The position numbers were made by a program, and so were the translations under genes. A DNA stretch of 64,000 bases from Undaria pinnatifida (lineage: Eukaryota; Sar; Phaeophyceae; Laminariales; Alariaceae), in the NCBI GenBank assembly GCA_012845835.1, contig JABAKD010000017.1:7649600-7713599 (forward strand). The letters are read 5' to 3'. Positions 1-11,993 of the stretch are shown here, piece after piece (position 1 is the first letter of the stretch; every line of letters starts with the position of its first letter). A model generated the notes under the pieces. The model ran no database searches. It was given only the letters and a program-made list of their open reading frames with translations, and was not told the DNA's origin.

Positions 1-2700
1 GTTGAGCGATGCGCGTCAGCGCAGAAACCTTGCACGTTTGCAAGAGAGAGGAGGGTGTGTGCAGAGGACGTCCGTAGGTGGATCCCTAACGTGGAAAACA
101 GCGGCACAGTACAATACAGTGCCATCCATGTTGGTACACACCATGAACACTTAGAATTGCAAGTAATCTAATAATTTTTATTACCAGGTACATTGCTATC
201 TCATCTTGCGTTCGTAGCGCGATGTAGGCATATCCGGCGATCCACCGTGCAGGCCGTATCAGAGACCACCAAAAGGCAACGCGATGCGCCAAAATACTGC
301 TCTAACACCAACTGGTCCGTGACCATGTACTAGGTGCAATTCTAAGCTCGGCGTGACTCACATGCAATAATGCCGAGTATCATCAATACCCATAATGCGA
401 TGCCCCGTTTCTTGTGGTCTGGGACCACCTCATCCGGCCTCCTGTCGTGGGCAGGGCAAAAAAAACGGGTCGGCCAGATATCGCCTAGCAACGACGTGTG
501 AGCAAAGATGCCAGGAGACGGTATTTTCCTTCCTTGACAGGCGGCCAATTTGCCTTAGAATGTTGCTTTATCAGGTTGAGGGCCGTTCGGGAGATGCAAA
601 TCGGCTATTCATGCGATGGCGCGAAAACGAACTGCTTGGAATTACTGTACCATGGGATCATTTCTTCGGCAATACCTGATGAAAGATAAGACCATATTCT
701 AAGTGGGAAGAAGACGACCTACGCTGGGTTGTGACAAGATTGCCGTAAAGTGAGTACAGTGGGGGGGGGCAAATACAAGAAATACGTCGTTAAGAAAGAG
801 AGGTCCAAACCTTCCGAGAAAACAAGAATTTGGGTGTAAGAAAGGCAGCTGAATTTAGGCGGCACGACAAGAACATTCATATATGAAACAGCCGCGTTCA
901 GAAAGGAGATCGTCCGGAGGGCGGCATACAACAAGGATCGGCAAACGTCACACCCTCCCGGCAGCAGTGTTACCGTTAGAAAAAGCTGTCGTGTGTACGA
1001 AAAAAATCCCAAAAAATTGACAGCGTAGCGGGGTGCTTGTGAGATTGGGACTGGGTTGCTTCGGGGAGGGGGATATGTGGAAAACCTCAGAGTTCTAGGG
1101 GTGAGCACGGCTACCGCGTGGCGTCCCATTCTGATGGAAGCGCGAACAGGTTGACGTTACCGTTGAAGTCGTACCGCCCCGGCGAGGGCACCGCTGTTGG
1201 GGCGTAGGCCCTACAAGAGGTAGGGCAACAGCCCCACCAGAGGTAAGGCGAAAGGACGGTGTGAGGACGTCGGGACGGGCGCTGACCACCGGTATTCGCA
1301 ACGCGGAGTTTTCAGGTTAGAAGGGGAACGAGTGGATCCGCGTTGGTGTACGTGTCACGCTGACAAGCACCATATATACGTGCAGTTGAGTATGCTAGGC
1401 TCCAGGTAACTTCCAGTTGCCACAGCAGTGTTGGTTTCGTTTGTCGCCGTACCCAGTGGTGGGCACAACTACTACAGCACGTACAGGCTGCAGTCGCTTG
1501 CAGCGGCTTCAGCCAAGCGTGCGACGTTCTGCCCATTGTTATTGATTGGGGAACCCAACAAAATATACTTGACTAGACTACCCTAAAAGTAAAGTAGTAG
1601 TACCTGGTACGGTGATAATATTCGGTTACGGATGACCTGCACCACGCAAAACGTATGACGTGGTCTAGCGGTAAAATAAGTTAAATACAAGAAGCAAGAG
1701 GCAAACGCCAAAACAGTTTGTAAAAAAAGGACACAAACGGAACGCTGAAAGCGCTTTAATTAGGGCGAAATTAACAACACAACGAAAACGAGGTGCCTGG
1801 TTGGTGCGGGCACGTAAAATAATGGACGCCAAGTCGACTATTCTCACCGGGCCCCCACTGTGCACGACTAGCCATTTCAAGGTGCACGCGTAGATACTCG
1901 TGGAAAGAGGCCCATGGGTAGCGATTGAACACACGAAGAGCGCGTCTCACAGTATCATAGCGTGAGCGCGCAGCATGCGGTTCATTCACATGGTACGCAC
2001 GGATCGTGCAGTGCCTTGCATTGGACTTAATATATAAAGCATGACACTCTAACCCACCAGCCAGCGTCACCGTGAGGGGCTGATTCTGTTACCGTCGATT
2101 GCATTCATCAGTACCGGGTATGCCCTTCAAAAAGTCCCGAAGGTTAATGGTTGTAAGTCCCAAACGTTCATCCGCCTTGGCTAAGACCAAACTACAGCAG
2201 CGCCACCAGTGTTTTCGCGTAGGACACCCAGCTCAATGAACACGCCTGACAGCGTGCGTGTTGCCTCGCTTGACATGGCCCCTAATACCACCGAACAAAC
2301 CAAGCGCATTGACAGCCTTTACTACTCACGACGTTGTCGTTTAAAGTACGCACGGTAAAACTAGAAGATACCGCATCAACCCTGCCGCAGGGTGGTTTCG
2401 CAGCAAATACTTCAAATATATATGCCAGCTGATTGTGAGTTTGGCCGTGTGAGTGGTCGATACTCGGCTTCGCGAGCTGCGTCATACCCACACCGTGAAT
2501 AATAGGTTCAAGGCCAATAGGCAATCGATAGCATCCTATTCTAATAGGAGGCCTACTGCTGCTTGCGATAGACATCGATTGGCGATTTTAGAATCCGATT
2601 GAGACCGGCAACGGCGGGTATTGATTGTCGCGTTCACGGATCTATGATTCCGCCAAGAAATAATTGCCATCTAATGTCAAACGTGATCACCGCACTAATA
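1..2700. other. Region without a recognised gene
   Basis: I see no recognisable protein, RNA gene or clear repeat family here. Several open frames exist, the largest being 136 codons on the minus strand at 719-1129, but none shows a familiar motif, a supporting splice pattern or a second copy elsewhere in the window. Small exons of an unknown gene cannot be excluded. Confidence 0.5.
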
Positions 2701-2779
2701 GCAATCGGCAGACGTATATTTCCGGAACGGTACTGCTTGGGCAATAGAATATTGGGACTGAGAAGCGAAACACGTTGTC

Positions 2780-4480
2780 TTAGACAGTAGGTATCGATAG
2801 ACCTCTTGACCTGTCTATTGTTTCAGGCAGTAGATATCGATAGACTTTCTCACCATTCTGATACGATTTTTCTGGGACGACTGTTGCAGGTACGAGTACC
2901 AGTAAAAATATAGACTCACCACTATTGTATGTATGCTAAAAAAAAATACACGCCAGCTGTGAGATCGAACATTTCGTGGAAACTAACATTTGCAAGCTGT
3001 GTGTGATAATCCGGTCGCGCGTGTTACTGGGTGTGTGTCCTCATTAAAGATACAGTTCGGTGACTCCCTATGGAATTACAACGTAGCTTGTACCAGGTTC
3101 AACAGGGTGATGTTAATCAATCTGTGCGCGGAAACTCTAAAACCCGCTTCTGAGGCGGGCAATATTCTTACAGCCGTAGCAGAAATGCATCGGTTCATCA
3201 AGTATATGCTGTAAGTCGTAAAACCGGTGAGGGGAGGGCGGAGTTTTTTTCAGGCGTGGGGGCCCGGGGCGAGGGGGGGGGGGGGTACCAGCGGAGGGAG
3301 GCAACTGAATCTGTGCAGCAGCTATAAACCCTACAAGGGGACAAATCTGGCGGTTGTGGGAGAAACGCATCAGTTTACCATGCATAGACTATATATACTG
3401 TTAATCGTACGTATATAAGATAGGAATATCCCTACTGGTATAGACTAGTCTGTTGCTTGTATAGACAACAGAAATATATATTGCATTGTTTCGCCATGCT
3501 TTTGCTTCAGACGACAGGTAGGTATCGACACACCTTTTTACCGCTGGTTTTGTTCAGACGGTGGCTATTCAAAGCGATATTAATACCAATCGCTACCTAT
3601 CACCTTTGGCACACGATCTATTTCGACGTACACATGTACGAGTACAGCACCCAACTTTATTCATGAGAAGGAAGAATTATCTACTTCGGGGGGGCAACGA
3701 TTGGCTAAAAACTACCGATCGTCCGGAAGGGATACATTATGTGGTACTCCGAAGAAGTGGAGAAAAAAAAAGATGTACGTATAGTGTACATCGATACTAC
3801 CGTTGCCGCAAGCAGTAGTCGATACTCCAGTTCTTTTTACATCGTATCTGTGATCATTGGTGCCAAACAGCGATCTGTTTAAGCGATGATCAGTTGCTTC
3901 GGGTGCCGTGGATGATATTTTTTTCTATTGGGCTATCCGGGTCAACAGTAGGTCGGAAACTATGTGTATCGATACCTATCGCGGGCCACAAGAGGTAGAT
4001 TTCGGGGAGTGTCGAAAGGTATTGTAAGCAACGACAGGGCTAGGACGGTGGCTACAACAACAGGCTATTGTGTGGCCGGTGTGCTCGTGAAGGCTTCCAT
4101 CGGCTGGTGTATTGGACACCACTAAAATTTGAAAACGGTCCCGGACATGCTATCGTTCGAGCAATAATACCTGCATGCCGCCTTCGATCGGTATGTATTA
4201 TTAATACCAAATGGAACAGGTAGGCATTGGAATAATAGAGCGATACCTATTGCCCGATGTAATAGGATGGTAAAAGCATCGATCGATGCCAATCATTGCT
4301 CAACTGAATAAGGTCTGCAAGGGGACGGGTCTAAAACTAGATCGCTCAATTCAACAGGTTTGCCAGGCCGTGGACCCGTACTACTTACTATGTGTTGCTC
4401 ACAGGAATAGGGATGGGAGACCATCGATCGATGAAAAAATATATAGACTAGTCTATTCCTTGTAACGCAGCTTCTTAGTT
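2780..4480. repeat. Degenerate TATCGAT-type repeat array, first block
   Basis: Short units resembling AGTAGGTATCGATAGAC recur irregularly (for example near 2787, 2829, 3521, 3970, 4260 and 4425), separated by tens to hundreds of bases of diverged sequence. An R1-family repeat is inserted at about 2953-3330. No protein is recognisable. The same motif returns at 6950-7520, so the material between 4.5 and 6.9 kb may have been inserted into an older array. Confidence 0.45.
2953..3330 (+). repeat. Interspersed repeat R1, copy a
   Basis: This copy starts with CAGCTGTGAGATCGAA, followed by ATTTGCAAGCTGTGTGTGAT, a block ending GTGTGTGTCCTCATTAAAGA, and a G-rich tail with a run of about 14 G near 3276-3290. 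The same blocks in the same order occur at 24307-24560, 41458-41985 and, inverted, 43741-44165. It has no coding capacity and is probably a non-autonomous mobile element. Confidence 0.65.
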
Positions 4481-4734
4481 TCAGTTTTTGTACCTCTCCA
4501 TAGGATCACTGAGAAGTGTAAGTATGGCAGCAGTGAGCAGAACTACTGCGGACCGAAATCGCCCAAAACAAATCGGAAATGGTTCATATATATATACAAA
4601 GAAGAGTAAAAACGCGCGACCGGAGTATCACGCAGCTTGCAAAAGCGAATCGACCCTTAACCCCCTTACAACGGGAAGGCCTGATTTGGCGACAACACCT
4701 TTTGGAGATAGTATAGGAAGAGATTTTGCAGGGC

Positions 4735-4925
4735 TGACCCGACCCGACCCGACCCGACACGTGAGGATTTCGAGACGTCTTGACCCGACCCGATCCGACC
4801 CGCGAGAGTTTCGAGACGTCTTGACCCGACCCGACCCGATCCGACCGGACCGGACCCGCGTGATTTTGAAAACCTCTTCACCCGACCCGACCCGCGAGGG
4901 TGTGAAATCTTCCTGACTCGACCCG
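4735..4925. repeat. GACCC pentamer repeat, minor block with conserved spacers
   Basis: Short tracts of GACCC, with GATCC variants, alternate with a recurring spacer that reads roughly GCGnGnTTTnGAAAnCnTCTTGACCC (begins near 4757, 4800, 4857 and 4895). The same spacer reappears at both edges of the large block at 5920-6760. Long open frames across this block on both strands come from the 5-bp period containing no stop codon and should not be read as genes. Confidence 0.85.
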
Positions 4926-5273
4926 ACCCGACCTGACACAATTCGGGTGACCTGCGAGATGCGGGTTTCATGCGGGTTAGGTCGACTTGACCCGTGACAT
5001 TTTTCACGGGTCAAAGTCGAAAAGTCACCGGTTAAAGTATGTTTACCTCGGTCGGTTGGTTGGCTCTTCGTCTCTCGTAGTTTTCTCAGGATGTCGTGTT
5101 TTCTGGCTTTACCGGCATTGTTTGCAGCATTATTTATTATTACGTCATGTGATGTGCGCGCGAAAAAGGGGAAAGAAACCGCAACCCACACGCACGGGCA
5201 AAAAGCCGCGCCCGTACCGCTAGACCACCGGGTCGACCCGACGAGCGACCGGACGAGCGAGCTAGTTATAAGT

Positions 5274-5741
5274 GCAGTCTCCGGCCCCGGCAAGCAGCCT
5301 AGCTGAGCAGCCTCCGGCAGCAAGCCCACAACTGGGGCAGTAGATTTGCCAACAGGGGCTGCGATCCGCAAGGATGCGTTGTCTGCTGTTGCTTGCTGCT
5401 GCCAGGCTGCTGCTGCTGCTGTTTCGACGACGACTACTCTTGCTTTTATACGTTTGGTCACATGTCGTACTGGTATATGACGATTCTCGAGCTAGCTGCT
5501 ACTTGTACTGCTGTATCTATCGTCTGTCTACGCAGTCTCCAGCCCCGGCAAGCAGCCTAGCTGAGCCGCCTCCGGAAGCAAGCCCACAACTGGGGCGATG
5601 GATCTGCCAGCAGGGGCTGCGATCCGCGAGAATCCGGGGTCTGCTGCCGGTGCTTGCTGCTGCCAGTGCTGCTGCAGCTTCTTCGACGATGACTGTCCTT
5701 TCTTGCCTTTTTACGTTTGCTCACATTTTATACTGGTGTGA
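5274..5741. repeat. Direct duplication of a ~209-bp unit
   Basis: Bases 5274-5482 and 5532-5741 align throughout, with scattered substitutions and a few small indels, at an offset of 258 bp and with 49 bp between them. Both begin GCAGTCTCC and end near TATACTGGT. They are rich in CTG/CAG triplets. Open frames cross them on both strands, but differences between the copies are not concentrated at third codon positions, so I do not call a gene. Confidence 0.85.
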
Positions 5742-5919
5742 CCGTAATATTACTACTGTAGTTACGGCTTCAGCCGGCACATGATTCGCGTCACGCTGAT
5801 GTATGCCTTGGTACGAGTAGATAGGGGTACTGTCTGCTGATTGTTCTGCACGCTGTGACAACATATGATGGGAGCATCGGCACGAGAGAGGCAGCAAGCG
5901 GAAACGTTTGTGTTATTTA

Positions 5920-6760
5920 CGGATCCGCGGGTCGGACCCGCGGGGCGCCTGCACGGCAATGGCCCTCAGATGTACATAAGTTTGAAAATACAGGGTCCGC
6001 GGGCCAGATCCGCGGGTTTGACCCGGGGGCCAGCCCAAAACAACCCGCGGGTCATCATGGCTTGACTGGCGAGTGACCCCTATCTCGCGGGTCATGACCC
6101 GACCCGACCCGCGGGGTTTTGAAAGCCTCTTGACCCGACCCGACCCGACCCGACCCGACCCGACCCGACCCGATCCGACCCGACCGGACCCGACCCGACG
6201 CCACCCGACCCGACCCGACCCGACCCGACCCGACCCGACCCGACCCGACCCGACCCGACCCGACCCGACCCGACCCGACCCGACCCGACTCGACCCGACC
6301 CGACCCGACCCGATCCGACCCGACCGGACCCGACCCGACCCGACCCGACCCGACCCGACCCGACCCGACCCGACCCGACCCGACCCGACCCGACCCGACC
6401 CGATCCGACCCGACCAGACCCGACCCGACCCGACCCGACCCGACCCGACCCGATCCGACCCGACCCGACCCGACCCGACCCGACCCGACCCGACCCGACC
6501 CGACCCGACCCGATCCGACCCGATCCGACCCGATCCGACCCGACCCGACCCGACCCGACCCGACGCGACCCGACCCGACCCGACCCGACCCGACCCGACC
6601 CGACCCGACCCGACCCGACCCGACCCGACCCGACCCGACCCGACCCGACCCGACCCGACCCGACCCGACCCGACTCGACCCGACCCGACCCCACCCGACC
6701 CGACCGGTGTGATTTTGAAACCCCCTTGACCCGACCCACGGGTCGGGTCATGATCCGTGA
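5920..6760. repeat. GACCC pentamer satellite, main block
   Basis: From about 6132 to 6703 the sequence is almost pure (GACCC)n, over 110 units, with occasional GATCC, GACGC, GACTC and GACCGG variants. The left flank holds palindromic CCGCGGGTC motifs (5925-6060) and both ends carry the GATTTTGAAA-CCTCTTGACCC spacer seen at 4.8 kb. Open frames of about 218 codons on each strand (repeating Asp-Pro-Thr-Arg-Pro or Gly-Ser-Gly-Arg-Val) are artefacts of the repeat. Confidence 0.95.
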
Positions 6761-6949
6761 AAAGCCCTGGGATTTGGGGGCTTTAAAAGGGGTTAAATTG
6801 GTCGAACTCGCAACAACAGCTAGCTGACAAACATTTTTGAAAACTTTGCTTCAGGAGTATCCTACTAAACCCTTGCGCTCAAAGTAGCAGGTACCCTGCA
6901 CCTTCTCGTTCATGTACATACCTTAAATAGATTCGTTAAATGATAGAAT

Positions 6950-7525
6950 TGTGGGGCTATGTATGCGATCGATATTGTTTGTTGCACAACGTAATACCAA
7001 AATATTTCAAGGGTATCAAATGTATTTATTTGCCATTTGATGAAAGGCCTAAGCTTTTATTGCAATTTTCGATCGCACCTATTTTTGTCATCAAGAGGTA
7101 TCGATCGAAAAATGCGCACACCACTCTGGAGATCAATGGCCAACGTGCCTTTTCCTTCTGACCAATCGGTCACAGAAATAGGTATCGATCGACAACCCAA
7201 CACCCCTATCCCAAGGACAATAGCCAAATATTGTGCAAACTTCGCTGAAGCTAATGTCGTCATGAGTATCATAAATATGGTGATCGACAATCAATTACGA
7301 GTTCACACACCCTAGACTATACCAATTTTCGCTGAAATGTATTGGAAAAATAAATTCGAAGGCATCGATAGACAATTTCACAATGTCACACACCTATCCT
7401 AAGAACGACAAGCATTTGAACCTTTTCCCGCCAACCAATCGTTGTCATGAATATGTATCGATCGAAAAGTTCATCTTGTTATTTTAGGTGTCATAGCAAG
7501 GTCGATACCAGTAGGCACTACGCCA
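6950..7525. repeat. Degenerate TATCGAT-type repeat array, second block
   Basis: TATCGATCG, ATCGATAGAC and GGTCGATACC motifs recur near 6970, 7099, 7184, 7361, 7457 and 7500 in AT-rich diverged sequence. This resembles the block at 2.8-4.5 kb. It ends directly at the TSD of the DNA transposon, so the transposon appears to have inserted into this array. Confidence 0.45.
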
Positions 7526-7527
7526 AG

Positions 7528-7534
7528 CTATTGA
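7528..7534. repeat. Left target-site duplication
   Basis: CTATTGA lies immediately outside the left TIR and is repeated exactly outside the right TIR. The match extends to GCTATTGAC (7527-7535) if one TIR base on each side is assigned to the duplication, so the true length is 7 to 9 bp. Confidence 0.85.
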
Positions 7535-7649
7535 CCGGCGCCCGGGAATCTGCCAACATTGGCAGGAAGGAAAAGCCTGCCATCACCAAAAACGCCTGTG
7601 TACCTACTCTATAGACCCAGATTTCAATTTGAAAAAGACCACGAAGTAC
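7535..7649 (+). repeat. Left terminal inverted repeat
   Basis: It begins CCGGCGCCCGGGAATCTGCC and ends GACCACGAAGTAC. Against the reverse complement of 14178-14291 I count about six substitutions and one single-base gap over roughly 115 positions. A sub-palindrome, TGCCAACATTGGCA, lies at 7551-7564. Confidence 0.93.
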
Positions 7650-7689
7650 GTGACCAGTTTCGTTTCTTGGAGCCTGCCATCTGTCGATG

Positions 7690-7810
7690 CGACGAGGTGG
7701 GTATTGATGGCGGAGGCAGCGGTGGGGGCATTGGAAGCAGCACCGGCGGAGATCGTGACGGTGGAGGTAGCGATGGAAGTAGCGGTGGAGGCAGCGGTGA
7801 TGGATCCGCT
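7690..7810 (+). repeat. Gly/Ser-coding GGAGGCAGCGGT repeat inside the transposon
   Basis: Irregular units of GGTGGAGGCAGCGGTGATGG type encode a Gly/Ser/Asp-rich stretch in the frame open from 7559 to 8056. The other frames give Ala/Val/Glu-rich peptides. It could be part of an N-terminal transposase exon or a simple minisatellite; nothing decides between them. Confidence 0.5.
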
Positions 7811-8039
7811 CGGGAGAGCGAACCACAACAAGGTGCAACTTCATCTACTTTGACAGCAGGGCACTCATCGACATCACGAGCACTATTCTGTCAAAGCCAG
7901 CACGTCAAGAAAAAAGCAATCGGGTGGGGGTGTTTCCTTACAGCCCTCTACCTACGCTACACAAGGCCGGATGTGAGTGGTTCTTTCGTAGACTTCTGTT
8001 TGTTACCTGCTGCTGTACGGACGAATCTTACACAGCAGT

Positions 8040-9020
8040 ATCTGGTACCATGGTAAAGCTGAAGCAGTAGACTACAGGACACCAGATAAGAAACATACTT
8101 ACCTGGTACCTGCGGTAAGCTGGCTTTCTTATTTATGAGGGGGTACGTTCTACACTGACTTCGGGTATAACAGCTCCCGAGCTTCTTTTTTTCCTGAAAA
8201 TATCAACTTGGCTTTTTTATTACTGCACCTTTAATATTACAGGTAGATGTCTTGTACTGCTGTAGTACCGCTGTACCAGGTATATCGTAAGGCACGGAAA
8301 TACTGACCTACAGCAGTAGGTTGGCTTTCGTATTTGGCAGAGGGTTTGTTCTTACAGGTAACTTCAGTATGTTTTTTTTTTTCTCACATTAACTCTTGTC
8401 AAAAATCTAGAGTCCGTGGTCACATAAAGGTATATTGACTCCCGAGGTTCTTACTCCGGTAGCTAAATATCACCCTGGCTTACTACCAGGTTTATTTTTT
8501 CGTTTCCTGTATTGCTGTACACCAGCAGTTTGTCTTCGGCAATGTTATTTTGATACGAGGTACGAGTCGTACCAGGTCACTGTAGGCTACTGCTCTTGCT
8601 GCTTGTGCGCTGCTGGTTGTACGCGAATCTACCTGGTACCAGGTATCATAGCTCTGAGCATGCGATACCTGGTACCTGGTACGAAGTAAATACCATACCT
8701 GGCCTCTGATTAATTGCATGCCAGATACCAGATGCAGTAGTACAGGACACCTAAAAGATACCAGGCACATAAAATAGCGACCTAGGCTGGCTTTCTTATT
8801 TGGGAGAGGGTGCACTCTACCTTATTGTACGTTAACTTCAGTACAAAGTATCCCGAGTTTCTTATTTTCGTGTAAATAACAGCCTGGCTAATTACGCCAT
8901 CTATTTTGAAACTATTACTTCTGCTGAAGCTTGTTTGCTGTCGTAGCTTCTACACTCGTACACGTGATGTATAGCTCTGAGCATATGATGACTGGTACAT
9001 GATAACTGGCACCTGGTACA
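8040..9020 (+). repeat. Subterminal tandem repeats of the transposon
   Basis: A diverged unit containing GGCTTTCTTATTTGGGAGAGGG, then a TAACTTCAGTA block and a CCCGAG(C/G)TTCTT block recurs near 8112, 8330 and 8790. A fourth copy in the same orientation lies near the other end of the element at about 13670-13760. Palindromes of the type ACCTGGTACCAGGT are dense (8630-8690). Subterminal repeats of this kind are often transposase binding sites in DNA transposons; that role is inferred. Confidence 0.6.
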
Positions 9021-9021
9021 A

Positions 9022-11700
9022 TTGCGGCAGTCGTGTTTTCTTGGTTCGGCAGTTCGCAGCTGGCACAAGGCGTATTCAAATCGAAAATTCTCGCTTGCGT
9101 TTCCAAAGGTGAAAAACCAGCGTGATTTGGTACCAGGACATGATGGTAGACTTGGCGTCAACACCAAGTCAGACGCGACGTATTTGGATGAGGTCAAAGC
9201 CGCGAACACTGTGGGCGCGCTGACTCACGCGAAAGCTTGTTGGGTGCAGACGCCATCTCTTTCGCTGGCGGGTATAGTGTCTAGTTTGGTTGGGAAAGAG
9301 GTGCCCACAGACCCGATCTTCCCTTTGTCTCGCTGGAGTTCTCCCCTCAACGCCCAACTGGTGATACTACTCTAGTTAGCTGTGCGCGCGTCCTATTCAC
9401 GCTCGTTGTAGGTTATCGAACGTTTCTTGTTGCCAGCTAGATTGTTGGCGCCATGCTCTTGAATCTGCTGGTATGTGGAATGTTAATGATGCCTGCCTTT
9501 TAAAATCCTTACGGTGCCGTCACGGGTAGAGTATGCCTGCTTGGATGATTACGCGTCCGTTCTCGTTTACGAGGAGATCGAGGCATTGAAGGATCCCATG
9601 CGCGGCCCGGTTCCGACCATTTTGCCGCCGGGAACACAGATGCGATTGGGATGTTCTGTACCACATTCATCGAGACCTTATTTCTCGCATCATCTAAACC
9701 AACAACATGCACGGCACATCCGCATCACAAGCGACTAAACCTGTTATCACCCCCCAAACCTGGTCTATTTTGCGATGGAACTCTAGGTGCGACTCCACAG
9801 CAACAACCATGCCAGTTGTGTTGGCGTTGGGAACGTACAGGGCCATGAGACTACCGCTGGATCTTTGCTTCGGTGGCGTCCTCGATCACGTCAACCTGGC
9901 CAGAAGAACGTCGTAGTCAAAGTGAGCGACGCGGTCAAGCCTGCTACGTACGCAGCACACAAGGAGGCACCTTCCTCCGCGGGTGTGGGTCGTGTGACGA
10001 TGAAGGAAATCTGCGGCGGCGGCGGTGACAGGCTTGTTCTGTGGGACGTTACCCATGTTCGCCTTGCGGCCGATTGGACACCCCCCCCTGCGACACCAGC
10101 ACCGTCGCCAAACTCGAATGCAAGTGCTGCTTACGACGATGACCCCGACTTGTTCGCCACCGAAGCACCTTGCCACGTGGTGGGCTCGCTAGGTAAGGCC
10201 TTACACCGTCCTTGGAAAAATTTGAGCTGATTTGTCTGACGCCCTGCCCGCATTGGCGTTCCTCATTCTCTTGCTGACGTTTGTATTCGCCCAACGAACC
10301 AAACTTTTTCGTTTTTTTTTTTTTTCTAGATGATACGGACTCGGACGAGGGCGAAAAGGACGGTGGCGACGGGTATGACTTTGATGCTGGTCACGACCGC
10401 GCTTGCGACCTAAGAGGCGGAGACGAGATCGGTGGCAATGTTTACCAGGACGACGTGAGTGCTGCAGAGGTGGCAGATATGTGTTGTTTGTTTCTGAAAT
10501 CTGCTCGGCGTCAACGTGCGCTTTGTATACGATTTTTTTCTGTTCGAATGTTCTCAATTCATGTTGGTTGTTATCCAACTGCATCAGGGGGGTGGCCCAA
10601 ACATGCTCAAGGGTCGCCTGGATACCTTCCACGCGCTTCCACGTATCTCGCGCCTGGTGAAGAAGAGTCACGGCGCCTTCAAGCCCTCCATGGCTTGGTT
10701 GAGAGATTCTTGCTATATCGTTAATCTGGAAGACATCAAGGAGGCAATTGGTTTTGACGTCACTTGTGTCGTTGTTCGGATCAGTGATATGGGGAGACTT
10801 TAGCTGTAGTCGAAAACAATGCCTGTACTGGGTCATGTGTCGTGACCATTACGCTCCTGCCGATCTTGCTTCCAACTGCAGGTAGAAGTGCTCTTCAAGC
10901 GCAAAAATGCCGTCGGAATAGGTGGCAGAGTAGACAGAGATAGAGATGAACTGTGTTTCTTGCGGAATTGTCGGCGGTTGGCGCCCGAGCGTACACGATT
11001 GTTGACTCGCTTTGATTCAGTGATTGATCGGTTCTGCGACGTGATCGATGCGAAATCGGGATAAATTCTCCTGCGCCCGAAAGCACTGGAAGTCGTGAAG
11101 CTGCTCCGCAAGCACATCGAAGCTGGTTGTCTAAGCAAGCCTGACGGCGTGCCGCTGTACTACGCAACAGGGAAAAGTAAAGCGGGGATCACCACTCGTC
11201 GCTGTGTCAGAGATTCCAGCAGTACAGGGGCTTGGTGTGTGTGTTTCTCGTGACTTTCCTATCACTAGCAGGTACAGCAACCATTTCCACCCATAACATT
11301 GGCCTCACGGCGTAACCCGATGCTCATAGTATTTGCCGTCAAGTATACCGCACGGTCTCGTTTGTTGCAGTGTTTGTAACATGTTGAGTTTTTTCTTCGG
11401 CTTGGTGGTCAACCAGGTAATTCGTGTTATGATGGACCTGACGTACACCTGTCCAATATGTTTTCCGCCTGCTGTAACTGTTTGTCCTTTTTTCAAGGGT
11501 TTTCATCGTTACCTCCGCAGGCTACTATTGCGCTTCTCCTGCGCTGGACCCACTCGATCTGCTGGAGTTCAATTATCGCTGGGACATTTAGATGGCTGCG
11601 AAGAACCGCGGACTGCCGAAGTAGATTGGAGCGTGCTACGAACAGTTTCAGTTTGAGATTATGTAAAGCGACACGGCCAGCTGGTCACCGGATAGCCCGA
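9022..11700 (+). pseudogene. Multi-exon transposase pseudogene of the 6.8-kb transposon
   Basis: Exons readable in phase: up to 9360 (ending SSPLNAQL); 9437-9470 (LDCWRHALESA); 9530-9655 (EYACLDDYASVLVYEEIEAL...); about 9787-10190 (KNVVVKVSDAVKPATYAAH ... YDDDPDLFATEAP); 10331-10455 (acidic, DSDEGEKDGGDGYDFDAG); about 10588-10748 (GPNMLKGRLDTFHALPRISR, then HGAFKPSMAWLRD); 10882-11210 (LLRPKALEVVKLLRKHIEAG, then PLYYATGK and RRCVRD); 11498-11660 (GFHRYLRRLL, then LDLLEFNYRWDI and MAAKNRGLPK). Introns begin GTGATA, GTATGT, GTAAGG and GTGAGT; the acceptor before 10331 follows a long T tract. In-frame stops lie at 11062-11064, 11589-11591 and 11622-11624, with a frame shift near 11545. The RCVRG...FNYRW block order resembles transposase-like proteins I recall from algal and fungal genomes. 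The outer exon limits and a C-terminal part beyond 11.7 kb are uncertain. Confidence 0.8.
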
Positions 11701-11993
11701 TGTTTCCTGGGTGGGTCTCTGCTCTCGACGTGGCAGACACTGGTGAAAGAAGCGACCTTTCTCAGAGATTGTGGGGACCTGATGCTCGGGGTGAGGGGCC
11801 GGTTGATCTTGTCGACCTCCCAACAACTTCAGAATCGCTATGATCAAATCAAAGGGCACGCCAACGTTAGGAATACGATTATCTCTATTTGTCAACGACA
11901 TACTGCATTGCGTGCTAGGTTGCAGGAAGCTGACGGGGGCGCGATGATTGCGGGTGTTGTCGGTAGCGCTGTTTCCCCTGCTGTTTCGCGGAG

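Noticed and set aside
4628-5461. 277-codon minus-strand frame, the longest in the window
   Set aside because: Half of it is GACCC repeat read backwards and the rest crosses the duplicated CTG-rich unit. Differences between the duplicate copies do not favour third codon positions.
6073-6751. Open frames of about 218 codons on both strands
   Set aside because: They come wholly from the GACCC pentamer, which contains no stop codon in these frames. The peptides are perfect short repeats.
10201-10836. 211-codon minus-strand frame
   Set aside because: It is antisense to well-supported transposase exons and crosses their introns.
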